Assembly: GCA_029210585.1 (NCBI GenBank)
Contig: JARGFP010000001.1
Coordinates: 77,089-141,088 of the forward strand
Source: Bacteroidales bacterium
GTDB lineage: Bacteria; Bacteroidota; Bacteroidia; Bacteroidales; GCA-2748055
Reading direction: 5' to 3'
DNA: 64,000 bases
The notes under the pieces are model-generated. The model did not search any database, was not told the origin of the DNA, and was given only the letters and a program-made list of their open reading frames with translations. Within the stretch, counting starts at the first letter, position 1. The number at the start of each line of letters is the position of its first letter. The position numbers and the translations under genes were made by a program. Shown piece after piece: positions 35,555 through 45,345 of the stretch.

Positions 35555-38344
35555 TTTTATCTTATGCTCCAGGTAGCGTCCCGTGGGTGAACCTTTCTCC
35601 CTGATGATCGCTTCAGGGGTGCCTTCAAAAATGACCTCTCCCCCGCCATCTCCGCCTTCCGGACCCAGTTCGATGATCCAGTCTGCTGATTTGATCACCT
35701 CCAGGTTATGCTCAATAATCAGCACCGTGTGCCCTTTGAAAATCAAGGCATTGAATGCAGCCAGCAACATTGATATATCATGAAAATGCAGCCCGGTGGT
35801 TGGCTCATCGAAGATAAAAATAACCTTTTCATCTTCAGATTCCTTGCTCAGGAAAAAGGCCAGTTTCACGCGCTGGCTTTCCCCTCCGCTCAGTGTGCTT
35901 GATGATTGTCCGAGCTTGATGTAGCCCAGCCCAACATCCTGAAGGGGTTTCAATTTCCTGACAATACGTGCCGGAGTGCCACTCCCCTCCTCACCAAAGA
36001 ATTCGATCGCCTCGTTGACAGTCATTTCCAGCACATCATAAATATTCCTTCCCATGTACCGCACGTCCAGGATCTCATCCCTGAAACGTCGTCCGCCACA
36101 CTGCTCGCAAACAAGATGGACATCGGCCATGAATTGCATTTCCACCAGAATCTCTCCTTCCCCCTTACACTCCTCGCAGCGCCCGCCATCCACGTTGAAT
36201 GAAAAATGAGAAGCCTTGAATCCCTGGTTTTTGGATGCCTGCTGATCTGCAAACAGTTTCCTGATTTCATCGTATGCTTTCAGGTAGGTTACGGGATTGG
36301 AACGGGATGACCTGCCAATGGGGTTCTGGTCCACGAATTCCACTCGATCGAGCAGGTGGACATCTCCGCGAAACAGGTCATGCTTCCCCGGTTTTTCGCC
36401 TGCACCATTCAACTTCCTTGCAAGCACCGGAAACAAGATATCCTTAACAAATGATGATTTACCTGATCCGCTGACCCCGCTGATGACCGTCATTACCTGC
36501 AACGGAACCCTGATATCAACCGACTTCAGGTTGTTCTCCCTGCATCCAAGCACTTCCAGGTAATTGTTCCACTTGCGTCGCTGTTCCGGTAATGCGATCA
36601 TCCTGCTCCCACAGAGGTAGGCTGCCGTCAGACCTCTCGGTGCTGCCATCAATTCCCGGTGGTTGCCCTGGAATACTACTTCACCACCATGTCTGCCAGC
36701 AGCCGGCCCCATATCGATGATCATGTCGGCAGCATTCATGATCTCTTCGTCATGTTCCACGACCAGCACGGTATTACCCAACTCCTTCAGTTCCTTAAGG
36801 ACCTCAATGAGCCTGCCCGTATCGCGGGGATGCAGACCTATGCTGGGTTCGTCGAGAATATACAGGGAACCCACCAGGCTGCTGCCCAGGGACGTGGCCA
36901 GGTTGATTCGCTGACTCTCCCCACCGGACAATGTCGATGAAAGACGGTTCAGGGTCAGGTAAGTCAATCCCACATTATTGAGAAAACGGAGCCTGGAACA
37001 TAATTCTGAAATCAACCTGCCCGCGATCTCCTTTTCATGTGAACCCGGTTTGAAACCCTTAAAAAAAGCAAGCAGTCCGGAGACAGGCATCTGCACCAAT
37101 TCGGCAATGGTCCTGTCATGGATCTTTACATACAATGCCTCTTTCCTGAGCCTGGATCCGCCACATTCATGACAGGTGGTTTTTCCCCTGTACCGCGATA
37201 GCATCACCCGGTACTGGATTTTATACTTCTTATTTTCAAGATGCTCAAAGAATTTGTCCAGCCCCTTGAAATACCGGTTCCCTGTCCACACTAACCTGCG
37301 TTGTGCATCAGTTAGCTGATAAAAGGGTTGGTGGATCGGAAAATCGAACGCATCGGCATGCATGATCAGCTTTTCTTTCCATCGCTTCATCTTCTCTCCT
37401 TTCCAGCACACAATCGCATCATCGTAAACGGATAACTCCTTATTGGGAACCACGAGATCCTCATCTATTCCAATGACCATGCCGTAGCCTTCGCAAACCG
37501 GGCATGCACCGAGCGGATTGTTAAAACTGAACAGATGTTCTGTCGGTTCCTCGAAGGAAATACCATCGCGCTCGAACCTGGTTGAAAAATCAAGGGAGGC
37601 CTCCTTGTCCGGATCCCAGATCCTGCAATATCCGTGTCCTACCTGGAAAGCGGTCTGGACACTATCGCCAATCCGGCTGATATTCTCCTCCTCCCTGGAT
37701 ACAACAATTCGGTCAATAACCAGCCGTACAATGCCGCTTTTCAGAAATGCTGTGTCCCCGGCAAGTTCTTCCACGCCAATCATGCGGTTGTCCTGTAACG
37801 CACGCGTCATCCCCTGCTGTGCAAGTATTTCCAACTGGTAATTAAAATCTGTACCGGTCTGCAGACAAACGGTAGCCAGTATCACAAGCTTCTTTCCATC
37901 TTCAAATTCAAGGATGCTGTCCACAACATCCGTTACACTGTGTTTCTTCACCTCACCGCCGGAGACAGGCGAAATGGTTTTCCCAATACGTGCGTACAGC
38001 AGCTTCAGGTAATCATAAATCTCGGTTGAGGTACCCACTGTCGACCTGGGATTGCGGGTATTGACCTTCTGCTCAATGGCTACCGCAGGAGGGATTCCAT
38101 GAATATAATCCACATCCGGTTTATCCAGTCTTCCCAGGAACTGGCGGGCATATGCAGAAAGGCTCTCGACGTAACGACGCTGTCCTTCAGCATACAAGGT
38201 ATCAAAGGCAAGGGAAGATTTTCCTGATCCGGAAACACCCGTCACCACTACCAGCTGATCACGCGGAATCGCAATATCGATATTCTTCAGGTTATGTACC
38301 CTGGCGCCTTTGACAAAAATTTCCTGATCGGAATTGGTTGGCAT
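35552..38344 (-). CDS. uvrA: UvrABC excision nuclease subunit A
   Basis: 930 residues from the ATG at 38344. The frame is open to 38425, but MPTNSDQEIFVKGARVHNLKNI is the family start. UvrA recognises DNA damage in nucleotide excision repair with UvrB. Two ABC ATPase modules are visible: Walker A GVSGSGKSS occurs twice, the signatures TLSGGESQR occur twice, and zinc fingers of the CxxC type occur in each half (CPVCEGYG, CHECGGSR, CEECKGEGE, CEQCGGRR). A candidate promoter lies at 38379-38386. Confidence 0.96.
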   Translation of the reverse strand: MPTNSDQEIFVKGARVHNLKNIDIAIPRDQLVVVTGVSGSGKSSLAFDTLYAEGQRRYVESLSAYARQFLGRLDKPDVDYIHGIPPAVAIEQKVNTRNPRSTVGTSTEIYDYLKLLYARIGKTISPVSGGEVKKHSVTDVVDSILEFEDGKKLVILATVCLQTGTDFNYQLEILAQQGMTRALQDNRMIGVEELAGDTAFLKSGIVRLVIDRIVVSREEENISRIGDSVQTAFQVGHGYCRIWDPDKEASLDFSTRFERDGISFEEPTEHLFSFNNPLGACPVCEGYGMVIGIDEDLVVPNKELSVYDDAIVCWKGEKMKRWKEKLIMHADAFDFPIHQPFYQLTDAQRRLVWTGNRYFKGLDKFFEHLENKKYKIQYRVMLSRYRGKTTCHECGGSRLRKEALYVKIHDRTIAELVQMPVSGLLAFFKGFKPGSHEKEIAGRLISELCSRLRFLNNVGLTYLTLNRLSSTLSGGESQRINLATSLGSSLVGSLYILDEPSIGLHPRDTGRLIEVLKELKELGNTVLVVEHDEEIMNAADMIIDMGPAAGRHGGEVVFQGNHRELMAAPRGLTAAYLCGSRMIALPEQRRKWNNYLEVLGCRENNLKSVDIRVPLQVMTVISGVSGSGKSSFVKDILFPVLARKLNGAGEKPGKHDLFRGDVHLLDRVEFVDQNPIGRSSRSNPVTYLKAYDEIRKLFADQQASKNQGFKASHFSFNVDGGRCEECKGEGEILVEMQFMADVHLVCEQCGGRRFRDEILDVRYMGRNIYDVLEMTVNEAIEFFGEEGSGTPARIVRKLKPLQDVGLGYIKLGQSSSTLSGGESQRVKLAFFLSKESEDEKVIFIFDEPTTGLHFHDISMLLAAFNALIFKGHTVLIIEHNLEVIKSADWIIELGPEGGDGGGEVIFEGTPEAIIREKGSPTGRYLEHKIK

Positions 38345-38378
38345 AATATTTGTTAAAATTAGAAGTGTATGCGAGAAA

Positions 38379-38386
38379 CAAAAGTA
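38379..38386 (-). promoter_or_regulatory. Candidate -7 element for uvrA
   Basis: TACTTTTG on the minus strand matches TAnnTTTG, 34 bases before the chosen ATG. No clear -33 TTTG. It supports the shorter uvrA start because the longer frame begins upstream of it. Confidence 0.4.
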
Positions 38387-38497
38387 ATACATTTTGTAAA
38401 AAGAAATATTTTCGCTTATTTGCACTTGAAATACAAGTAAAAACCTAAAAAAAAGCCTATCGAAACACCTGTACGCTGAACCAATACCAGATTAGCT

Positions 38498-39088
38498 TTG
38501 AAAACAGATAAACTGAGTGACCAACAATTGGTGCAAGCGTTTCTCAATGGTGACGAAACTTGTATTGAAACCTTGATAAATCGGCACAGAACAAAGGTAT
38601 ATACCTATATCCTCCTGACCATTAAAAACCAATCCCTGACTGAGGATCTGTTCCAGGAGACCTTCATAAAAGTGATACAATCACTAAGAAACGGAAGATA
38701 CCGCGACAACGGCAGGTTCCTTTCCTGGGTGATTCGCATTGCGCACAACCTGATCATCGATCATTTCAGGAAAGAAAAGCAGATGAATTCAATCTCCAAT
38801 GACGATACGGAAATGGATCTCTTCAACAGCAAAAAACTTGCCGAGGACAACATTGAGCAATTAATGGTGAGCAGCCAGATCAGGAAGGACTTGCGAAGAC
38901 TGATCAATGAATTGCCTGATGATCAGCGTGAAGTGGTCTTGCTGCGGCATTTCGGAGGATTGAGCTTCAAGGAGATCGCCGATCATACGGGGGTAAGCAT
39001 CAATACTGCACTGGGAAGAATGAGGTATGCACTGATCAATATGCGCAAAATGATCAACGAGCGTAATTTAATCCTGACTACCTCTTAA
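38498..39088 (+). CDS. ECF-type RNA polymerase sigma factor
   Basis: 196 residues. Sigma region 2 (EDLFQETFIKVIQSLRNGRYRDNGRFLSWVIRIAHNLIIDHFRKEK) is seen through its parts DLFQETFIKV, FLSWVIRIAHN and IIDHFR; region 4 is LPDDQREVVLLRHFGGLSFKEIADHTGVSINTALGRMRYA in the pieces LPDDQREVV and GLSFKEIADHTGVS. The start codon must be TTG (38498): a stop lies in frame at 38477 and no ATG precedes region 2. Which genes it controls is unknown. Divergent from uvrA; a small gene follows that may belong to the same unit. Confidence 0.9.
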   Translation: MKTDKLSDQQLVQAFLNGDETCIETLINRHRTKVYTYILLTIKNQSLTEDLFQETFIKVIQSLRNGRYRDNGRFLSWVIRIAHNLIIDHFRKEKQMNSISNDDTEMDLFNSKKLAEDNIEQLMVSSQIRKDLRRLINELPDDQREVVLLRHFGGLSFKEIADHTGVSINTALGRMRYALINMRKMINERNLILTTS

Positions 39089-39161
39089 AAATTCAGATTC
39101 CATACAATATTACAGGCAGCAATGGCGTTTTCATTTCGAAAACCTAAACCAAACGTTGCCT

Positions 39162-39347
39162 ATGACAGGAACCTCTACGCTTTTTTATCTGGTGGATGAC
39201 ATAAATATACCGTCAGATATGCTTCTAACTCCATACCAGGAAAACTTGCTGAAAGACGAGTATTATACCGCCTTTCTCAACCTTCTGGAGGTCGATCCCG
39301 GGGATGATCTCGTAATGAAGACCATGGAAAGATTAGAAGAGACATAA
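39162..39347 (+). CDS. Small acidic protein downstream of the sigma factor
   Basis: 61 residues from the ATG at 39162 (a TTG two codons earlier is also open). It is acidic and helical toward the C-terminus (PYQENLLKDEYYTAFLNLLEVDPGDDL in pieces PYQENLLKDEYY and NLLEVDPGDD). It lies 73 bases after the sigma gene and directly before a terminator, so it is probably the last cistron of that unit. It has no membrane segment; a role as a regulator of the sigma factor is conceivable from position only. I do not recognise a family. Confidence 0.55.
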   Translation: MTGTSTLFYLVDDINIPSDMLLTPYQENLLKDEYYTAFLNLLEVDPGDDLVMKTMERLEET

Positions 39348-39350
39348 CCA

Positions 39351-39373
39351 ACCGCCCCCGGGCGGTTTTTTTT
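39351..39373 (+). terminator. Terminator of the sigma factor unit
   Basis: ACCGCCC (39351-39357) pairs with GGGCGGT (39360-39366), with a run of eight T after the stem. It reaches the stop codon of rsmE on the other strand. Confidence 0.8.
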
Positions 39374-40073
39374 ATTTGTGCATTCCGAAATAAAAAGATG
39401 CACACGCAACAATACCTGCTGTCTCTGTTCTGAGCCTGTACTTTCCAAGTGTTGCAGGCTGAAACCCACAGCCGATGGCTGTCTCAATCTCCCCGGAAGT
39501 AAAATCACCCTCGGGCCCGATCAAAACCCAGTTTTCTTCCGCAGGCTGTATATCCCATAATTCGATTCGTTTCCCTTCCATACAATGTGCGATATATTTT
39601 TCGCCCGGATGATCCCGTGAAATCCATTTCTGAAACTTTTCCATTTCCCTGATCTCCGGAAGAAAGGCTTTGCCAGACTGTTTCATCGCAGCAATCGCCA
39701 CTTTTTCCAGCCGGTCGGAACGCAATTTCCGTCTTTCTGATCGCTGGCATATTATTGGAGTGATGCTGGTTACCCCGATTTCTGTAGCCTTTTCAACAAA
39801 AAACTCAAAACGGTCCATGTTTTTCACAGGGGCAATTACAATATGTAATTTACAGGGCAAGGGATAAAGATCCTCTTCCTTTGAAACAATGCTTACGCGG
39901 CATGCTTTGCGGTCTTCATTCAACAACTCGGCCTCAAAGGCTCCTCCTTTACCATCGATTATACGGATCCGGTCGCCCTTTTTGTATCGCATCACTGCAA
40001 CACAGTGGTTCGACTCTGCAGGATCAAGGATCAATTCCCTGTTTTCGGTATCCGGTAAAAAAAAAATATCCAT
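39372..40073 (-). CDS. rsmE: 16S rRNA m3U1498 methyltransferase
   Basis: 233 residues. RsmE methylates U1498 of 16S rRNA. An N-terminal PUA-like domain (about 1-70) is followed by the SPOUT domain with EKATEIGVTSITPIICQRSERR, the SAM-loop LIGPEGDFTSGEIE and the knotted C-terminal LGKYRLRTETAGIVA. All parts are intact. Convergent with the sigma factor unit. Confidence 0.95.
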   Translation of the reverse strand: MDIFFLPDTENRELILDPAESNHCVAVMRYKKGDRIRIIDGKGGAFEAELLNEDRKACRVSIVSKEEDLYPLPCKLHIVIAPVKNMDRFEFFVEKATEIGVTSITPIICQRSERRKLRSDRLEKVAIAAMKQSGKAFLPEIREMEKFQKWISRDHPGEKYIAHCMEGKRIELWDIQPAEENWVLIGPEGDFTSGEIETAIGCGFQPATLGKYRLRTETAGIVACASFYFGMHK

Positions 40074-40252
40074 ATTTCCCGTCTATGGCTCAAAAATAGT
40101 AAATTCGGACCGAAAGAACACCTGAATATGAACCGGGCCCTGATAATATTTTTAACACGTACGATCCTTATTGTCTCGCATCTGCGCCAAAACCCTGTGA
40201 TAACCGGTCACGGCAGGTCCCGTCTGACCGAGACTAAAAACAGATGTTACTG

Positions 40253-40756
40253 ATGAAAATTGGGATCCTGTCAGATACACATGGTTACCTTGACGAACAG
40301 CTCTTCGGGTTTTTCGACACATGTGATGAAATATGGCATGCAGGTGATATTGGAAAAACAGCTGTGTTGTATGCACTCCGGGATTTCAAACCTGTTGTGG
40401 CAGTGTATGGAAATATAGATGGCCAGGAGATCAGGATCGAAACCAGCGAACACCAGCGGCTGAACCGGGAGGGGCTCGATATCTGGATGACGCATATCGG
40501 CGGCTATCCCGGCAACTACGACCGCCGGATCCGGGATGCAATCCGCACTTCCCCCCCGGGGCTTTTTATTTCGGGGCATTCCCATATTCTTAAGGTGATG
40601 CCCGACAAGCATAACGAACTTCTGCATATCAATCCCGGAGCTGCGGGATACATTGGCATGCACCATGTACGAACCGCTGTCAGGTTTGACATTTCATCCG
40701 GCAGGGTGACCAACCTTGAGTTGATCGAACTCGGATCCCGATCAATCAAAAAATAG
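40253..40756 (+). CDS. YfcE/MJ0936-type metallophosphoesterase
   Basis: 167 residues from the ATG at 40253; an ATG at 40244 adds three residues, but MKIGILSDTHG is the usual start. All calcineurin-like metal motifs are seen: D-T-H (SDTHG), G-D (HAGDIG), G-N (VYGNID), and G-H-S-H (FISGHSH). Members hydrolyse phosphodiesters; the cellular substrate is not known. It converges with the 1489-residue gene, 7 bases between stops. Confidence 0.9.
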   Translation: MKIGILSDTHGYLDEQLFGFFDTCDEIWHAGDIGKTAVLYALRDFKPVVAVYGNIDGQEIRIETSEHQRLNREGLDIWMTHIGGYPGNYDRRIRDAIRTSPPGLFISGHSHILKVMPDKHNELLHINPGAAGYIGMHHVRTAVRFDISSGRVTNLELIELGSRSIKK

Positions 40757-40763
40757 ACCGTAG

Positions 40764-43700
40764 TTACTCTCCTCCCGATTCCTCTTCGTACAACAGGAAC
40801 CGGTCGAGAAACAATCCCATTCTGCGCTGGGAAGACAGTGAATAGATGTAGGAAGGCTGGCGGCCCCGTGATTTCAGTTTCCGGTCTTTATCCGGTAGGT
40901 CAAATATCAGCGCGTTAAAATCCCTGTTGGAGGAGAGGACCTGGAATCCACCTGGACTGTAGGCCATGTAGTACCAGGTATTTTCATCCACCATCAGGTA
41001 AATATCGAAAATGTCTCCGGACCCTCTTTCAACAAATTCAACATAGGCATCCACTTTCCTGTTGACCTGCACATCCCCGATGATACCTATGCCTACCTTG
41101 CCATTGTGCCTGTAAGAACGCGTTTCCTGGTTCCATTTCAGGGGCAGGTGATTGAACAGCATGCTGAAACCCAGGCTATCGGGAATCTCGCTATAACTGC
41201 CATATAATCCCAGTTCGGTATCCAGGCGTGCTGCCTGGGATTTACCCACAAGGTTCGTGATTCCAAGCTGATACAGGTCACTGGTGAGATCCGCCGGTTC
41301 CAAACCGGGCAGACTGTCCAGTTCGTTGCCAAAAATATTCAGTGCTTCCTGGCTGAAATAAAAGTCCATTCCCATGACAAGATTCAGATCCAGGCTGTTG
41401 GAAGCAATATCATGCGCTGCCGTTCCAACCGTCTTGAGTTCAATCCTGCCATAATCCAGTTGCAGATCAATCACACCTTCGCTCCAGAGGTCGCATGAGT
41501 CTGTTCCCAGGGCCAGGTAATTTCCCTCACTGCTCATATCATTCAGCTTTTCACGACTGGCAATCTCGTAAGCATTGTTGCGCTTATTGTAATAAAGGTA
41601 CCCATCCGAAAAAGTCACATTCCTGTCGAAATACTGCTTTCGACCCGAGAGGAAGGTGGGATAGATATGAATGGAATCCCTGGCCTTCAGCGTTCCGGCA
41701 TAGATATTGTTCAGGTCCGTATTCTGCATCCTGCTCTCCACCGGGATCATGATACTGTCGGGATCAATCTCTGTTTCAAACTTCAGCCAGAACCTGGTCA
41801 AATCACAGTTATGTGTTAACCTGGCCCCGCCGGCAAAATCAAGGAAAGGCTTGCGCGCGTCCATGTTAACCAGCCCCTGGAATTGAAAATAGGGACTGAG
41901 CATGATGGCGTCATCCACTGCTATTTCTCCTTTACCGAAGCTGTTTACAGAAGTATCCACTTCAACATGATCCATCCTGAAGGTATGCACATTGCCAAAC
42001 GCATCCACATAATCGTAGGCTGCTGAGCCACGGTAGTGATTCCGGGAATTCACCACAAGGTTGGCATGGTGCATGAGATGATACCTGGTGTTTTTATTGG
42101 CCATCAGCCTGGCATTCCTTAACGGTTTCATCGTAGCTTCTTCAATGATCTCCACCTTACCGGAATCAGGGAAAATATAGGCGTCTCCAATTTCCAGGAA
42201 AGGCACCTTCTCGGCATTCAGCAGCTTCTCAGCATAATTAAAATATGCAACCGGTGCCACAAAATTCAGTGAATCCTGTCGTGGATGTAGGGATACATAG
42301 GAGGGTCCATTGGTTCTCAATGAGTCGATCCCGATGTCGACCTCATTTTCCGGCAACCTGACGGACTGTGTCATCAGCACTTCATCCCTCTTCATGAACC
42401 AGCTGATCCGGTCCAGCCTGGTTTCGTAAAGGTTTACGGGCATTTTCACAAGGGTGTAATCATCCCGGGAAGTAAACTCCCCCTCACCCTGTTGCAGGTC
42501 AACGTCCACCTGCAGGTCATCTGATACAAATGAATAGGTATCCGTCCCGGCTTTCTTCAGTCTTACCCCTGATGAATCTGCAAGAAACCGCGACGCGAGG
42601 AAGCGGAAATTTTCCGAATCGAACCTGGCGTCAGGAAACCCGAGTCCACCGTTTCCGCTGAGTCCCGTCGGCCTTAATGCCAGGTCACCGCCGAAGAAAA
42701 TATTGCCATCGTACATCCGGAATACATTCTCAACACGGTTGATATGCATGACTTCCCTGAAAGGATAATAGCGTATGTCGGCAACATCGTTCTCAACCAA
42801 TGGGAATGAGACAGGTTCCGCCTGTTCTCTTTCAAGGAATCGCCTGGACCTGGTCATCAGTGAGTCGGGATGAAACAGAAAATCATCCGACCACGTTGTC
42901 GACGTAAGATAATCCAGGGTTCCGTATCCGTGCAGACCGGCACTGCTCATTTCAATATCGTTATAGAAAGTGGCCGCTCCCCCATAGATGGGAATGCCTT
43001 CAACAGGGGTGGAGAGGTAAAAACCGAGGGAATTGTCAGGACGGAGCGTCATCTCCATATCAATGGGAGGCAGAATGTCTGCGGAAACAAAAGTCCCCTG
43101 CATCCTGAGCGCATACCTCCGGAAATTGTCGAGACTGTCGATGCTGAACGGGACCAGCTCAAAATAGAAGCGATCCTTCACGTACACCCCGTTCTGGATC
43201 GGTTTTTCGTCGAAGAACACGTACGAACTTTCCTTACTGGTAAAAATGGGATATTGGGGGTACTGGGTAAGTCCCGACTTATTCTGTGGATGATCAATGA
43301 GCAGTTCACCTGTAATCTTTTCAATATTGTTATCAAGTGTGGTGGTCAGGACATCGCCAAAAGCGTCGTTCTGGTTTAATTTTGCACTGATAGAGAGGGA
43401 ATCGATATTTTGGAGGTTGATTTTGAAGCTGTCATATTCAAAAAAGAAATTGTTCCCGTAAAATTTGAACAGGCCGGCATCTATGGCGCCGCCAAACTGG
43501 AAGTTCCTGTTGCGTTTCATGATGATCCTGTTGTCGGAAGGAACAAGTTTTACATTTTGCACATCACTTAAAAAGATGGCAGGAATCCCTGAGATGGTGA
43601 GATCTTTCGTGTTCAGATTCAGATTTGCGTTTTCATTGCCCGCCTCTGTCCTGGTGATAAACCTGATGACATCATAATCACGTCGTCTCAGACTTGCCTC

Positions 43701-45233
43701 GATGTAGTCGTAGAGTTTTTCCCGGAGGGTTACCTGATCTTTTTCAAAGTCAAAATAAACAAATCCCATTTTTGTCAGTTGCATCAGCTGATGGCGAATC
43801 TGGTAGGGTGCCATACCCACATAGGCAGCATATGCTTCAACATTAAATGAATTTCCTCCCAACATTCTTCCAAAGGTCCACAGCTCAGCAAGCGGGTGCT
43901 GGTATTCCATGCCTTGCAGGCTTTCGTAAAATGCCATATCAAAGTAATCATGCGACTCGAAAAATCCATTTCCCAGCGCGCTTCCCAGTGCAGCCTGCAT
44001 CCTGATCACCGGTTCGGTACGCACCCAGATCAATTCATCAAAACTCATGTCCACCTGGTGATACGAGTTTGTGTACGGCCCCTGGGAATTGTAGTCTTTC
44101 GATTTGGAAAGCCGCATTCTTTCATAGCGTATATCATAACTCATCACCAGGTCGGGATGGTAGATTGAGTCAGCTTCAATATACAGGGAAACTTCTGTAT
44201 TTGCAGACTTGATCAGCTGCTTTCCGAAAAGGAAAAGCGGAGCGTGCATGCGCACCCGCAGTGTATCCATGTGATAGATCTCCAGTTTTGCCTGCTCGCT
44301 GCCGGTGCCGGTTCCGGCGAGGTTGGCACCCTGCATGGCAATGGCCCCGGAATAATTCACACCTTCCACGATGTTTTTTAACGCATAACTGCTCCTGTAA
44401 CTTGAAAACCTCGGGTACGATGTCTGTTCCGGATTCCTGATCTGGGTAATCCGGTCCTCCAACTTTCCGATGGCCGGTTCATCCAGCAGTTCCTTATGGT
44501 AAAAGGTCACGGTATCAGCTGAATACCCGGGTTTGGAAAGGTCAATTCTGAAATACCCGAGATTTGCATAGACTGTTTGCGCATCAAGCCCGGCCCTTTC
44601 CCAAAGCACCTTTGCGCTTTCTCCCACGAAAATGTTATCCATTGGGTCGAGGTATCCCGATACTTCGTGTATACGGATCGTATCACCTGCAGAAACACCC
44701 AGTAACTGGTTTTGTTTCGTTCTGATTTTAAGCAGGTTGTCGTACACAAACGTAAAATCGGGAACAATGAACTTCCATTGCAGGGAGGTTGCCTGGTAAA
44801 TAAGTGACTCGTCGAGCAGCAGGTAGATCGTTTGATTGACACTATTGATATCTTTCAGCAGTGTATTTTCATTCATCATAAATGCCGTATAACCGGCGAT
44901 CCATTCATCATAACCCAGTTCAAGTTTATCTTCACTGTGAAATTCCAGTAGTATTCTGAGGAGCATCACATAATGGGGCCTCGGCCTGCAGCTACGCTGC
45001 CGCATGAGTTCTGAAACTGCCATGATCTCTTCCCTGTAGCCGTAATCCAGTGAATCCCATATTGCGATAAAATTCATAAAAACCACTTGCTCCTCCTCCA
45101 TCAGGGAAGAACCGAACAGCGTTGTCAGCTCCTGGATATAATTGGAGGTATCGAGAGAAAACTCCCTAACGTATTGCGCGCTGGAAACCGTAACCGAAAG
45201 CGAGAACAGGAAAAGGAAAAACAGTTTCTTCAT
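40764..45233 (-). CDS. Very large exported protein of unknown function
   Basis: 1489 residues from the ATG at 45233, where MKKLFFLFLFSLSVTVSSAQ is a clear signal peptide; the frame to 45290 adds 19 residues with no such sense. After an N-terminal helical region (about 20-230) the bulk is beta-rich with repeating polar strands, for example LKNIVEGVNYSGAIAMQGAN and FQFGGAIDAGLFKFYGNNFF, which recall long beta-structured envelope proteins of the AsmA/LptD-bridge type. That resemblance is impression, not a domain match. No membrane helix after the signal peptide and no catalytic motif. Possibly an outer-envelope protein conserved in Bacteroidota. Stand-alone gene, 112 bases from prmA. Confidence 0.75.
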   Translation of the reverse strand: MKKLFFLFLFSLSVTVSSAQYVREFSLDTSNYIQELTTLFGSSLMEEEQVVFMNFIAIWDSLDYGYREEIMAVSELMRQRSCRPRPHYVMLLRILLEFHSEDKLELGYDEWIAGYTAFMMNENTLLKDINSVNQTIYLLLDESLIYQATSLQWKFIVPDFTFVYDNLLKIRTKQNQLLGVSAGDTIRIHEVSGYLDPMDNIFVGESAKVLWERAGLDAQTVYANLGYFRIDLSKPGYSADTVTFYHKELLDEPAIGKLEDRITQIRNPEQTSYPRFSSYRSSYALKNIVEGVNYSGAIAMQGANLAGTGTGSEQAKLEIYHMDTLRVRMHAPLFLFGKQLIKSANTEVSLYIEADSIYHPDLVMSYDIRYERMRLSKSKDYNSQGPYTNSYHQVDMSFDELIWVRTEPVIRMQAALGSALGNGFFESHDYFDMAFYESLQGMEYQHPLAELWTFGRMLGGNSFNVEAYAAYVGMAPYQIRHQLMQLTKMGFVYFDFEKDQVTLREKLYDYIEASLRRRDYDVIRFITRTEAGNENANLNLNTKDLTISGIPAIFLSDVQNVKLVPSDNRIIMKRNRNFQFGGAIDAGLFKFYGNNFFFEYDSFKINLQNIDSLSISAKLNQNDAFGDVLTTTLDNNIEKITGELLIDHPQNKSGLTQYPQYPIFTSKESSYVFFDEKPIQNGVYVKDRFYFELVPFSIDSLDNFRRYALRMQGTFVSADILPPIDMEMTLRPDNSLGFYLSTPVEGIPIYGGAATFYNDIEMSSAGLHGYGTLDYLTSTTWSDDFLFHPDSLMTRSRRFLEREQAEPVSFPLVENDVADIRYYPFREVMHINRVENVFRMYDGNIFFGGDLALRPTGLSGNGGLGFPDARFDSENFRFLASRFLADSSGVRLKKAGTDTYSFVSDDLQVDVDLQQGEGEFTSRDDYTLVKMPVNLYETRLDRISWFMKRDEVLMTQSVRLPENEVDIGIDSLRTNGPSYVSLHPRQDSLNFVAPVAYFNYAEKLLNAEKVPFLEIGDAYIFPDSGKVEIIEEATMKPLRNARLMANKNTRYHLMHHANLVVNSRNHYRGSAAYDYVDAFGNVHTFRMDHVEVDTSVNSFGKGEIAVDDAIMLSPYFQFQGLVNMDARKPFLDFAGGARLTHNCDLTRFWLKFETEIDPDSIMIPVESRMQNTDLNNIYAGTLKARDSIHIYPTFLSGRKQYFDRNVTFSDGYLYYNKRNNAYEIASREKLNDMSSEGNYLALGTDSCDLWSEGVIDLQLDYGRIELKTVGTAAHDIASNSLDLNLVMGMDFYFSQEALNIFGNELDSLPGLEPADLTSDLYQLGITNLVGKSQAARLDTELGLYGSYSEIPDSLGFSMLFNHLPLKWNQETRSYRHNGKVGIGIIGDVQVNRKVDAYVEFVERGSGDIFDIYLMVDENTWYYMAYSPGGFQVLSSNRDFNALIFDLPDKDRKLKSRGRQPSYIYSLSSQRRMGLFLDRFLLYEEESGGE

Positions 45234-45345
45234 AGACCGGCTTTTTTTGGAATCATGGATGTGTTCACTGATCTCAACAGCAAAATACAAATTTCATGTA
45301 TACAAACTACCTGCACAGATCATGAAGAAATCAACAGGCGGTACT

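Noticed and set aside
39122-39199. 25-codon frame MAFSFRKPKP... between the sigma factor and the small acidic gene
   Set aside because: It overlaps the better supported frame at 39162 and has no evidence of its own; could be a leader frame but nothing shows it.
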